Below, piece by piece: positions 12,451 to 21,735 of a stretch of DNA of 64,000 nucleotides. The DNA is from Odiellus spinosus (taxonomy: Eukaryota; Arthropoda; Arachnida; Opiliones; Phalangiidae), in the NCBI GenBank assembly GCA_963920705.1, contig OY987233.1, forward strand, positions 11,023,459-11,087,458, read 5' to 3'. A program made the position numbers and the translations under genes. Numbering within the stretch: the stretch's first letter is position 1; each line of letters opens with the position of its first letter. A model generated the notes under the pieces. That model saw only the letters and a program-made list of their open reading frames with translations. It had not been told where the DNA came from and made no database searches.

Positions 12451-12910
12451 CATTTTATGGTCACGTGATTTCGCGACCTCTCTTTAAATTTTGTTGGGGC
12501 ATTTTTCTTCTTGTTGGTTAAGAGTGGACCAATGGCCGTAACCTAGCTCTCTGACGTAATTCTCTATGTCCGATTAGGAAGCAAACTTGGGGTTGTCTTT
12601 TGGGTTTCATTTTCTGATTTTTGAGAATAAAATAAGTCGAATAAAAGTGAATTATCGCGTAGGGAATCAAAACTCTCAAAATTTTGGGCAATCAATTTAC
12701 TAAATGCGTCAAAAACCTTAAATTTGCCTCGTAATTTCACTATTTTATTATTAGCGTAATTTTGATAATCAAGATAGTTGTTAAGGATGAACTGTTTCGT
12801 CCTTGGCGAGTTGATTATCAAAGGCTGGTATAAAAAAAGAGTTAAATTTCGAGGCAAATTTGTTTCGTGACAATTTACGTTATAATTGATTCTAAAATTT
12901 TGATTTCTAG

Positions 12911-13727
12911 GGTGCGTAATATTATAATCGATAAATCCGAATCAAAATTGGAAGACGTGTCGAGCGAATATTATCTCGAACGCGTCGGACACGTCGGACA
13001 TCCGATGTTCATTCCACTCTCCGCTCACGATGACCGTGTCGAACTTATTCTCGGAAGAAACGTATGCCTTTCGAGACACGTTTCTAAAAAACACGCTTCC
13101 TTTTGGAAAAGCCTACACGGTTCCTGGTTTATTAAAGATTTAGACAGCCTCAATGGTATTTACAAAAACAAAGAGCGAATAGATAGTAGATGTTATATGA
13201 AATTAAGAGAGGGTACTCATATCGGATTAGGAATAGACCAAAAAGAAGAGGAAAATGAATATTATTTCATCTTTAAAAAAAAACGTAATTGGATACCATC
13301 TTCCGAAATTAATTCAGACTCCGAGGAAATTATTCCAGCGAGATGTGATGATGAAAATGTAGGCATACTGGATGATTATAATGTGGGATCGAACACTTTA
13401 AACTTTGACCCAACAGAACCATTTTTTTCCGAACTTTCTGAACAAGATCAAATCGGTTCAACTTCGAAAATTAAAAAGGCACCGAAAAATAACGCTTCCC
13501 GAGTACGAATGATCGAAGCTTTATCTTTGAAATTGAAGGGATTAAAAAAATCGCTTTCTAAATTAGATACAAATCGATTTTATGTTAAGAGAAAAGCTAA
13601 AGTTAATAAATCGAAAGCCAAACTTAAATTGAAGAAGAAACCCGATTTGAAGTTTAAGTTACAGAAGCTTATGGGCCATCGGATTCCTTGTCCAGGTGGT
13701 GGGTCCGCTATTAGAACCAAATCTTGA
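12911..13727 (+). CDS. RNF8-like FHA-domain protein, internal or second exon
   Basis: This encodes a phosphothreonine-binding FHA domain. The frame has no ATG before residue 32. The likely exon start is the acceptor TTTTGATTTCTAG ending at 12910, so reading begins one base later with Val-Arg-Asn (residue 1 at 12912). FHA landmarks in order are LGR (47-49), VSKKHA (57-62), WFIKDLDSLNGIYKN (72-86) and LREGTHIGLG (98-107). Arg49, Ser58, His61 and Asn81 stand where FHA domains hold their phospho-peptide contacts. The preceding LERVG and the SLNG core resemble the FHA of animal RNF8 more than that of CHFR. After an acidic linker (about 135-185) the tail is strongly lysine-rich (about 195-260). No RING finger is seen, although RNF8 carries one at its C-terminus. 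TGA at 13725 ends the frame, but the same frame reopens for 53 codons. It could be a split gene with exons outside the recognised part, or a decaying copy. Confidence 0.75.
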
Positions 13728-13948
13728 AATCTATCGACAAATACTAACCCCGTTTCTCCCGAGAGTGTGAAAAGCGTAAAGAAAGCCGCAAAAAAATCTA
13801 ATCTAAATTATCTAAACCTCGAGACACGTTGTAAACTGTGCAAAGACTGGAAGTGGCTAAGAAAAAAATTCATTGGCCAGATTTAGGAGCGCAACCATCA
13901 AGCTTTAGGGTAGTGGAAAAGCCAAGAAAATTAACTGGCGAAGATTGA
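13728..13948 (+). pseudogene. interrupted continuation of the FHA-gene tail
   Basis: Directly after the TGA, in the same frame, 53 codons stay open to TAG at 13884. They are lysine-rich (KSVKKAAKKS) and include a Cys-x-x-Cys (CKLC). A second frame, open from 13835 to TGA at 13946, carries KKKIHWPDLGAQPSSF and VVEKPRKLTGED, which also looks coding. This pattern fits one former coding tail broken by a stop and an indel near 13830-13860. It would also fit assembly errors, or an intron not recognised here. KKKIHW loosely resembles an RVxF-type PP1-docking motif, which is only suggestive. Confidence 0.45.
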
Positions 13949-14047
13949 ACGTTGCCATAACGCGTCCCTCGTAATCCGCGAAGATTTAAATTCACTCGCC
14001 TAACATAAACATTGGAGACGCAAAAATCGAGGAAGTTAAATCTTTAA

Positions 14048-14053
14048 AATAAA
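14048..14053 (+). promoter_or_regulatory. AATAAA, candidate polyadenylation signal
   Basis: This AATAAA lies about 100 bp beyond the last coding-looking stop of the FHA locus, a plausible place for 3' end formation. In AT-rich DNA the hexamer is common, so the assignment is weak. Confidence 0.25.
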
Positions 14054-14767
14054 TACAACGGATCATATTAGTAGAATTCTTAGTTTTGTGATAAGAAATA
14101 CGATTTTTCGTATAGTTATAGCTGTTATAGAGATATCATTACTCTATTTATTTTCTATTATGGATTGTAAAGGAAAACCTATTTATTTTTCATATCTTTA
14201 ATTGAAGATATTATTCAACGCGTTAAATTTAACATTTAAAACGTAATCATGGTGTATAATTTGTTTGTAAATATTGTCTAAAGGCAGACACTCTTAGTCT
14301 AGTCAGTTACCTAATCACTTTAATACAGTCTACATGTTTCTACACCGATTTTGTTCTACACTCGAATGAATATAATAAAATTCCCAAATATGAACGCTTC
14401 ATTATCCCTTTAAATTTCTGATTTCTCATCCTACTCTCCCTTTATAAAAATAGCGATAGTAAAAAGGGTATGAAATTGTTTCTCGTAAGGTAATACTATT
14501 CTATAGATTGTTGCGATCCATTGTTTAGCTCGCCGCGAAAACTTTGTCGAGAGTGAAACGAATCGTTACTGGTATATATATTAGTTCGGTCATGGTATTG
14601 CCGATAACCTTGCCTCACCCAATTCGACCTCTCGTTCCGTATTTCCCGCTTTGCCGCGGTACTTGTAGAGGAGAAGGAAGCGCAGGAGGTGGAGGGGGGG
14701 CTACTTTTGTTTGTTTTGATTCTCCGATAGAAGAGCGAAAGCTTGAAAATTGGATGGCTACGTTCTC

Positions 14768-14804
<37 letters not shown>

Positions 14805-16015
14805 CCACAAATAAGATCCACACTTTGACCTTCCAAATAATGGAGGTGAAACAAGAGGACCCGAAATAGAATACGTACAATAAACAAACGAAATCTGAAA
14901 CCTAAACTTTAAAGTAAAGACAAAGAACTGATGTTTCGATTCGGGTCCAATTGACAATTTGATTGAAAAAATTTTACAGGTTGAGTCGGTTTTAATTTAC
15001 ATTTCATAGAATAACCATAGGTATAGGCTTAACCAATCATAAAAAATCAACTAATTTGGTGATAAAGGGTCAAAATTTTAAAATTCGAACAGAATGCGAC
15101 CAAATTAAATAATCTGAATTCAATCAAATTGAACCAAATGTATTTTTCAATTTTTGGTTTGTATTTTTCATGTCCTATAGTCACTTTGCAATGTCAAAGG
15201 GTCAATGGTGACGTGAAATCATTACATTTTTCAAGAGTTTTAGAGTATTTTTCGTCAGAAATAAGATTTTTGAAGCGTTTGAAATTGAGGAATTAAGCAT
15301 AAATATTCAAATACAAATCATTTCCAAAATTATGGTAATTATTTTGTACCTAAAACATATTCTTCAAAAACCTACTTTTTTAAACCAAATCTACATATTT
15401 TTGTGTCCTAATTATTAATTAAATCCACGGATATAAAAATTAATGCGCAAATTTGCAATAAATTGAGAATTGCGCTGCAAAAAAATCCATACATCGAAGT
15501 TACAAGTCGAGATATTTTTATTTGAACCCATTTTCTTGTTTCAATATTTGAAATATTTCTAGCCCGGTTTGTTTTGTCCATAGAGCCGTAAAATTCAAAT
15601 TTCAAATCCTCCTGTTCATTGCTAGTGTATTTTTAGTTGTAGCCTTATACGAACTAATCTGTACCGCCTTTAACTAGAAGGATTTATAAATATAAAGTCC
15701 TATGTTTAGCGTGCCAAAGCGAAATTGGAAACTACAGACTCAACCGCGTTATTCTAAAGGAAAGCTTAAAATGGGAATTATCTTTACAGCCCTTATTTTC
15801 GAAGGTTGGCGAGGAGAAACGGAAAATAAAATCAATTTTAGGCCATCTTCAATTCATTTGTAGTCAAAGTAAAGGCGACCTGATACACGGGATGGCCTTA
15901 ATTTTGTTTAGTTTCCTATATATGGGTTAAGTTGGGTTTTCACGAATCTACAATAGTGTTACAAAACTGCGTCTCTTATGCCCGAAATTATATTGAATTA
16001 AGATTTATGATTTAC
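14054..16015. other. non-coding stretch with a 35-bp poly-A run
   Basis: An A run lies at 14769-14803, preceded by a purine-rich GC-richer part (14665-14705). The overlapping frames at 14496-14957 are an artefact of that run, reading as poly-Lys or poly-Phe. No gene or element is recognised in the rest. Confidence 0.5.
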
Positions 16016-16019
16016 CAAA

Positions 16020-16420
16020 ATGTCAGGGAAAAGTCTTGGGATTTGAAAATTGGGTTAAGAGGTCATAGAAAGATCCTGGAATTTAAAAATTGGGCTTCAA
16101 AAGGTCGGGGCTTCAAAACTCAAAAGGTCAGGGAAAAGTCTGGAGATTTGAGAATTGGGAAGGTCAGGGAAAGGTCTTGGGATATGAAAATTGGACTTCA
16201 AAAGGTCAGGGAAAAGTCTGGAGATTTGAGAATTGGGTTTCAAAAGGTCTGGGATTTGAAAATTGGGCCAAAAGGTCAGGATAAAGTGTGGGATTGAAAA
16301 ATTGGACTTCAAAAGGTCAGGGAAAGGTCTGGGATTTGAAAATTGGGCCAGAAGGTCAGGATAAAGTGTGTGATTTGAAAATTAGGCTATGATAGGTCAT
16401 GGAAAAGTCTAGAGATTCAG
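16020..16420 (+). repeat. degenerate minisatellite, about 40-bp unit
   Basis: Units are built on AAAAGGTCAGGGAAAAGTCT followed by GGGATTTGAAAATTGGGC. Unit length varies from about 28 to 47 bp through internal deletion. Alternation between TGGAGATTTGAGAATTGGG and TGGGATTTGAAAATTGGG hints at a two-unit higher-order pattern. Frames reading through it on both strands are repeat-derived. Confidence 0.85.
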
Positions 16421-16890
16421 AAGAACATGTAAAGTTGAGAAACCTGTTTGTTGTTAACAACATGTAAACGTTACTTAAATTTGAAGGAAAAGCTTTCTCC
16501 GTAATAAAATGGGTCGTAGGCCAACCTTTCGATTAAAGGTTAAGAATAAAAAGAGATCGGTGGAACTTATGGGCCTCCTTAGCGGTATTCTTTACTCTAA
16601 GCCATTCCTCCCGCCGTTCCAGCTTGTTACGCGCGAAGAAACCTAACCCTCGCGAATAAAAAACACTTGGTTAAGGAAGACCAAAAATAACTAGGGAGGC
16701 TCTTTAGAAGTCTGATGGAACAAAAAACCTGCCGGGTTCAACAAAGAGACTGTTCGAGTATCGCCGATCAATAGACTTCTATTTTTAGACGCTCTGCACT
16801 CACCAACATCTTTTTTGACAAGCCATACGGAATTTAAATTATTATTGATGTAATTCTTAAAAACATACAGAGTTGATATCTTTATATATT
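16421..16890. other. non-coding stretch
   Basis: No gene is recognised. The part from 16560 to 16660 is a little GC-richer. Confidence 0.4.
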
Positions 16891-16891
16891 A

Positions 16892-17191
16892 AAGGGAAAC
16901 TTGGAGCTAAAAATGGTACATCTTTTGAATTTATTTAAAACGTATTCCAGAATTTTTTCAGAATATTTAGACACGTTTTTGGTGTTCAAATTAATTTCAA
17001 AAGTTTGGTGAAATTTTAATAAAAGTAAATTCTGACCAATCATATTATTACAGCCCTCAACAGCGCTTGTAACGTCTTACAAGCGCTGTTGAAGGCTGAA
17101 ATAATATGATTCTGGAATACGTTTTTTGCCACGGTGATTCCGAAAATAAATTAAAAAGCTGTTCCATTTTAAGCTCCAAGTTTCCCTTTAA
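16892..17191 (+). mobile_element. family D fold-back MITE with both outer ends
   Basis: It begins TTAAAGGGAAACTTGGAGCT and ends AAGCTCCAAGTTTCCCTTTAA, giving a full-length end pair flanked by TTAA-type sequence. The centre is a tight hairpin: CAACAGCGCTTGTAACGTCT faces ACAAGCGCTGTTGAAGGCTG, without the long loop of other copies. The right arm is shortened internally, jumping from ATAATATGATT to CTGGAATACG. These ends fit the TTAAAGGRR rule of T2/Kolobok-type MITEs. Confidence 0.9.
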
Positions 17192-18700
17192 CGATGAAGA
17201 AAATTGTACTATTTAAAATACTAATTAATTACGCAAAAATTGGAAAAGATTTAGGCATTGAATTAAAAGTAGTTCCTTTGACTAATCAAAATACGGCCCT
17301 GGTACCTTTAGCCAGAAATAAAAAAAAATCCCCTTTATACCATATCTGAATTACTACCTAATTAAAAACTAAATATTTTGAAAAGGAATTGGTTTATAAT
17401 TAAATTTATTAAAAGTCTATTTAATTAATTCCCAGCACCAATTATCCGTTCTTTCCTCCTCGATTGAATAGATTTTTTTTTTTTCCACCCACATCCGGCT
17501 TCCTATAAAGTTCTTTTTCTCTCTCTCACCTTTTTTCCGCTAGCTCGAGTTCGAAAATGGGCCCTTAATTAATCTTTTTCGATTGGGACTCGGTTGGCCC
17601 TAATCTCTCACCACGCGGAGCCCAATTATTACCCGCGCCTCGGCCAAAACCATCTTATATATACTCCATGCTCCCCCAAGCACCTTCCGAGAGATCCAGG
17701 GACTCCGGAAGAAGAAGAAGAAGAACCTAGATTAATCAGAACCCTAAATAATATTATATATTTTTTATTTATTATTAGAGAGATAGGCTTGTAAAGAAAA
17801 TAATCAGCTAGAAAAAAAGACATACCTCAAGGTTTTCCTCAAAAATTAGTGTTTAAATAAATTACCCTTTTCAATTAGTTACTAATTAACCGTAAGATAT
17901 CAGTTTTGTCTAAAAATGTAGCTTAGAGTATCTCAAAAAGGATATTTTACTAGCAGAGATGTTTCTTAAATCTAATCCTAGCAACAACCTTGTCTTTTTC
18001 CCGAGAAGGCCGAGTTAGGGATCCTACCTCAGGTTTATTCGAGCAATTAAGATTATTCCCAGTGGTTTGAAAACTCTTAATTTAAATAGATAATAAATAA
18101 AAAAAAAGAACACATGTTTAAGAACGTGGCCTTTACTCAAGGGGAGCTGAAATTAAATTTGGGCTTTTTAATTGGTGGATTTTTTTTAAGGCTGGTGATT
18201 ATATAAAGGATAATTAATTAATTGATTGGTTGGTTGGTTGGTTCGATAAATTTACTGGTTAGGTTACGTTTAAAATCAAACGGAATTTTGTAAATTAATT
18301 TTTTTGTTTATTCTGTAAACAAGCAAAAGGCAATAATAAGACTTCCATAAATGGAAAATATTTTTTCTTCTTCTTCATCTCTTTCTCACTGTTCTTTCAT
18401 CCTTCAATGACGTAGTATATAGTTCCAGGCCGCTGATTTGTTCCGTTAATTACTTGGCACTCTCTCTCCTCCCACATCTCTTTCGGCGTTCGATTTTTGT
18501 TGAAAGAGAAAGAGGGATAAATCCAGTGATGATTTACGAGTTTACCTAACTGTTCTTTCCCCTTTCTTAACATCTTTTCTTTCCTACGAATTAGGTACTC
18601 GTGATCGTGTCAAATTTAGGTGAAGAGATCTTAATCGCGGAATGTTTAAACTTTTGTCATAGATAAAGCGAAGAAGGGCACGTTTAGGTAGGGCCATACG
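17192..18700. other. non-coding stretch
   Basis: It contains a GC-richer part at 17580-17710 with a 66-codon open frame that resembles no known protein, and a short TTGG microsatellite at 18223-18243. No gene is recognised. Confidence 0.4.
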
Positions 18701-19530
18701 TTTTAGGTAGAACTCTTTGCGCAATTTAGGTAGAATTCTTTGCGCAATTTAGGTAGAACTCTTTGCGCAATTTAGGTAGAGCTCTTTGCGCAATTTAGGT
18801 AGAGCTCTTTGCGCCGTTTAGGTAGAGCTCTTTGCGCCGTTTAGGTAGAGCTCTTTGCGCCGTTTAGGTAGAGCTCTTTGCGCCGTTTAGGTGGAGCTCT
18901 TTGCGCCATTTAGGTGGAGCTCTTTACGCCATTTAGGTGGAGCTCTTTACGCCGTTTAGGTGGAGCTCTTTGCGCCGTTTAGGTAGAGCTCTTTGCGCCG
19001 TTTAGGTAGAGCTCTTTGCGCCGTTTAGGTGGAGCTCTTTGCGCCGTTTAGGTGGAGCTCTTTGCGCCGTTTAGGTGGAGCTCTTTGCGCCATTTAGGTG
19101 GAGCTCTTTGCGCCATTTATAGGTGGAGTTCTTTGCGCCATTTAGGTGGAGCTCTTTGCGCCATTTAGGTGGAGCTCTTTGCGCCATTTAGGTGGAGCTC
19201 TTTGCGCCATTTAGGTGGAGCTCTTTGCGCCATTTAGGTGGAGCTCTTTGCGCCATTTAGGTGGAGCTCTTTGCGCCATTTAGGTGGAGCTCTTTGCGCC
19301 ATTTAGGTGGAGCTCTTTGCGCCATTTAGGTGGAGCTCTTTGCGCCATTTAGGTGGAGCTCTTTGCGCCATTTAGGTGGAGCTCTTTGCGCCATTTAGGT
19401 GGAGCTCTTTGCGCCATTTAGGTGGAGCTCTTTGCGCCATTTAGGTGGAGCTCTTTGCGCCATTTAGGTGGAGCTCTTTGCGCCATTTAGGTGGAGCTCT
19501 TTGCGCCATTTAGGTAGAATTCTGCCCAAT
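18701..19530 (+). repeat. 23-bp minisatellite, about 36 units
   Basis: The unit is TAGGTGGAGCTCTTTGCGCC plus CAT, and most units carry a SacI site (GAGCTC). Variants run in order: TAGGTAGAACTC...GCAA at the left, then TAGGTAGAGCTC...GCCG, then TAGGTGGAGCTC mixed with GCCG or GCCA, then a long nearly uniform TAGGTGGAGCTC...GCCA block. One unit near 19115 has a 2-bp insertion (CATTTATAGG). There is no coding frame, since 23 is not a multiple of three. Confidence 0.97.
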
Positions 19531-20400
19531 TTATTATTTAGGGCCAAGTATTCTTATATTACCGTAATTGGTAGTTAGTCTCGCGGTAATTTACTATAGT
19601 ATTAGCAAAATTATTTGTGATTTAATTTGTGATTTTAAATTCAATATTGCTCAATTTTAAACGCTTCAAAATTCTTAATTCTGACAAAAATAAATAGTTT
19701 CTTATAACGGTTGCGCTGTTGCTAAATTGAACATTATCCTCAGCTCGCCTCGATTACAAGTTTCACGGTTCTTTTTCTTTTAGTTAGCGAAATCTCTTCA
19801 TTAATGGCGCGGAAGTTTCCTCGTGGCCTTTTGTCCACACACACGTCCGTAACTTCTCTGATTTCTCTCTCTTCAATGCTCTTAATTTGATCGCTAGAAT
19901 CTTCCTCCTTCTACTATCCCACTTTTCCCGCGAAATAATTCTGGTAGGGGCCTAACGTTTTCTTAATCACTATCCGAAATCAAATTTTGGTTTTTTGGTT
20001 TTTTTCCACGAGCCCCTTTCTTCCATCATCAGTACCAAGCGAGAGCTTTTTCAATCTCTCTTAGAACTTCATTTGAATTTTTAGATTGGGCTTCTTTTTC
20101 ATTTCGCTTTAGAAATAATTTTAAGGAGGGAATCGAGATTTTTTTTTTCTTGTCTTTAGAACGAAATTTTGAAGATGGCCAATTAACAAGCAAATTTATA
20201 AATTTATGTAAAGTGACTCGGTACTTGGAAATTTCAAACATTAATTTGATTTTGGCAAATTTTGTATTCATTGAAGGTATATTTGTTTATTTTGACATTA
20301 TTATACTAGGCCTACTTTGCTTTTAGCGTCGCCGAATTAAAAAATAAAACGAGACTTTTCGGAATCATCGTTAAAAATAATTCAAAATATTTATAAAATA
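19531..20400. other. non-coding stretch with a family G fragment
   Basis: At 19555-19660, GGTAATTTACTATAG and AAATTATTTGTGAT resemble the family G copy near 27.8 kb. The 80-codon minus-strand frame at 20029-20271 has no recognisable domain. CCACACACACG near 19840 is the only other simple repeat. Confidence 0.4.
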
Positions 20401-20401
20401 A

Positions 20402-20818
20402 AATGGCCGTAACTTTTCTCTGCGACCTACTAGGCATAAACTGATTGCACCATTAGAAAATAGACATTCCCTAAATTATTTTAAGATCATCAAATATTGT
20501 TTCGCCACTCGATAGAAATCGAGCAAAAGTCCCAAAAATGACCCCAATCTTAAAATGACCGTAACGTTTCTCCTTGACCTCCTAGGCATAAACTGATTGC
20601 ACCATTAGAAAATAGACATTCCCTGTATTATTTTAAGATCATCAAATATTGTTTCGCCACTCAAAAAAGGTGTTTCGCCACTCGATAGAAATCGAGCAAA
20701 AGTCCCAAAAATGACCCCTATCTTAAAAGGGCCGTAACTTTTCTCCGCAACCTCCTAGGCATAAACTGATTGCACCACTAGAACATAGATTATTTTAAGA
20801 TCATAAAATTATGTTTCG
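20402..20818 (+). repeat. tandem triplication, 152-173 bp unit
   Basis: Three copies each start with GCCGTAACTTTTCTC or a close variant, followed by ACCTCCTAGGCATAAACTGA, TTGCACCATTAGAAAATAGA and CATCAAATATTGTTTCGCCA. Starts are near 20405, 20557 and 20730. The second copy has a 21-bp internal duplication of GTTTCGCCACTC sequence. The third is truncated. Confidence 0.92.
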
Positions 20819-21427
20819 ACATTCCAATAATCAGAAGTTTATAAATAATTCTGTTAAAGGGAATGTAACATATTTTTAATTTTTAATTTAAAGGTCTGTT
20901 GTTGTGATATTTACAATTATTATCGAGTTTTTGACACTTTTTAACCTATATTTATTTTATTTTAGTTTTATTCAAAAGCATTTTTGTGGTCTTTTCAAGT
21001 CAAAAGGTCAAAGATATATATTGACCTTTAAAACATCGCATTTCGATTTTTTTTTTTAAGAAAAGCGAGTTACGTGATATTTGCTCTAAAGCGATTGAAA
21101 ATTATTTCTGAATATAATTAATTCCATCTGAGAAATTTGCAACAAACCCTAATATTTGCGCATTTGGCTAACCGTTCTAAAATTGGTTTAATTCAATTTG
21201 AAGGCGTTTTTTATTTAATTAAGTTTGCGTAAACATTTCTTCATTAAAATGTTGTATACCCGAAGCTATTTTTAAGCCGGCCCTTTTAAAAGAAGCAAAC
21301 ATTGCTCGGATGTTTCTTTTTTCCCTAGACACCCCTAATTTGTTACTTTAAAACGCGCCGAATATCCCGTTGGAATTCAAAATTATTCTAAAAAGAAGCG
21401 ACATAGTAGAACTTTCGCAAATTTGTT
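20819..21427. other. non-coding stretch
   Basis: AT-rich with no recognised gene. GTTAAAGGGAATG at about 20866 resembles the end of a TTAAAGGRR-type MITE, but no partner end was found. Confidence 0.35.
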
Positions 21428-21735
21428 TAAATGGAAACTTGGAGCTAAAAATAGCTTTTGAATTTAGTTTCGGAATCGCCGTGTCAAAAAACTTATTCCA
21501 GAATTTTTTAGACACGTTTTTGGTGTTTCAATTAATTTCTTGGTAAAATGTGAATAAAAGTAAATTTAAAATCGGACCAATCATATTATTTCAGGTTGTA
21601 ATGCCTAAAACTTTGGGTATGAAACTCCAGCCTATTCTTTTAATGTTGAGACAAGACATTACAAGCGCTGTTGAAGGCTGAAATAATATGATTGGTCCGA
21701 TTTTATATTTACTTTTATTCAAACTTTACCACGTA
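21428..21735 (+). mobile_element. family D fold-back MITE
   Basis: The left end is TTAAATGGAAACTTGGAGCT. The left arm includes AATCGGACCAATCATATTAT; the right arm has ATTACAAGCGCTGTTGAAGG and ATGATTGGTCCGATTTTATA. Part of the left inner arm (the CAGCGCTTG segment) is deleted, so the inner hairpin is incomplete. The loop is the same type as the 9.5-kb copy. The outer right end is missing. Confidence 0.88.

Noticed and set aside
14496-14957. Overlapping frames with poly-Lys or poly-Phe on both strands
   Set aside because: They are created by reading through a 35-bp A run.
16090-16312. Short frames over the ~40-bp repeat, both strands
   Set aside because: Repeat-derived, with no domain and opposite-strand overlap.
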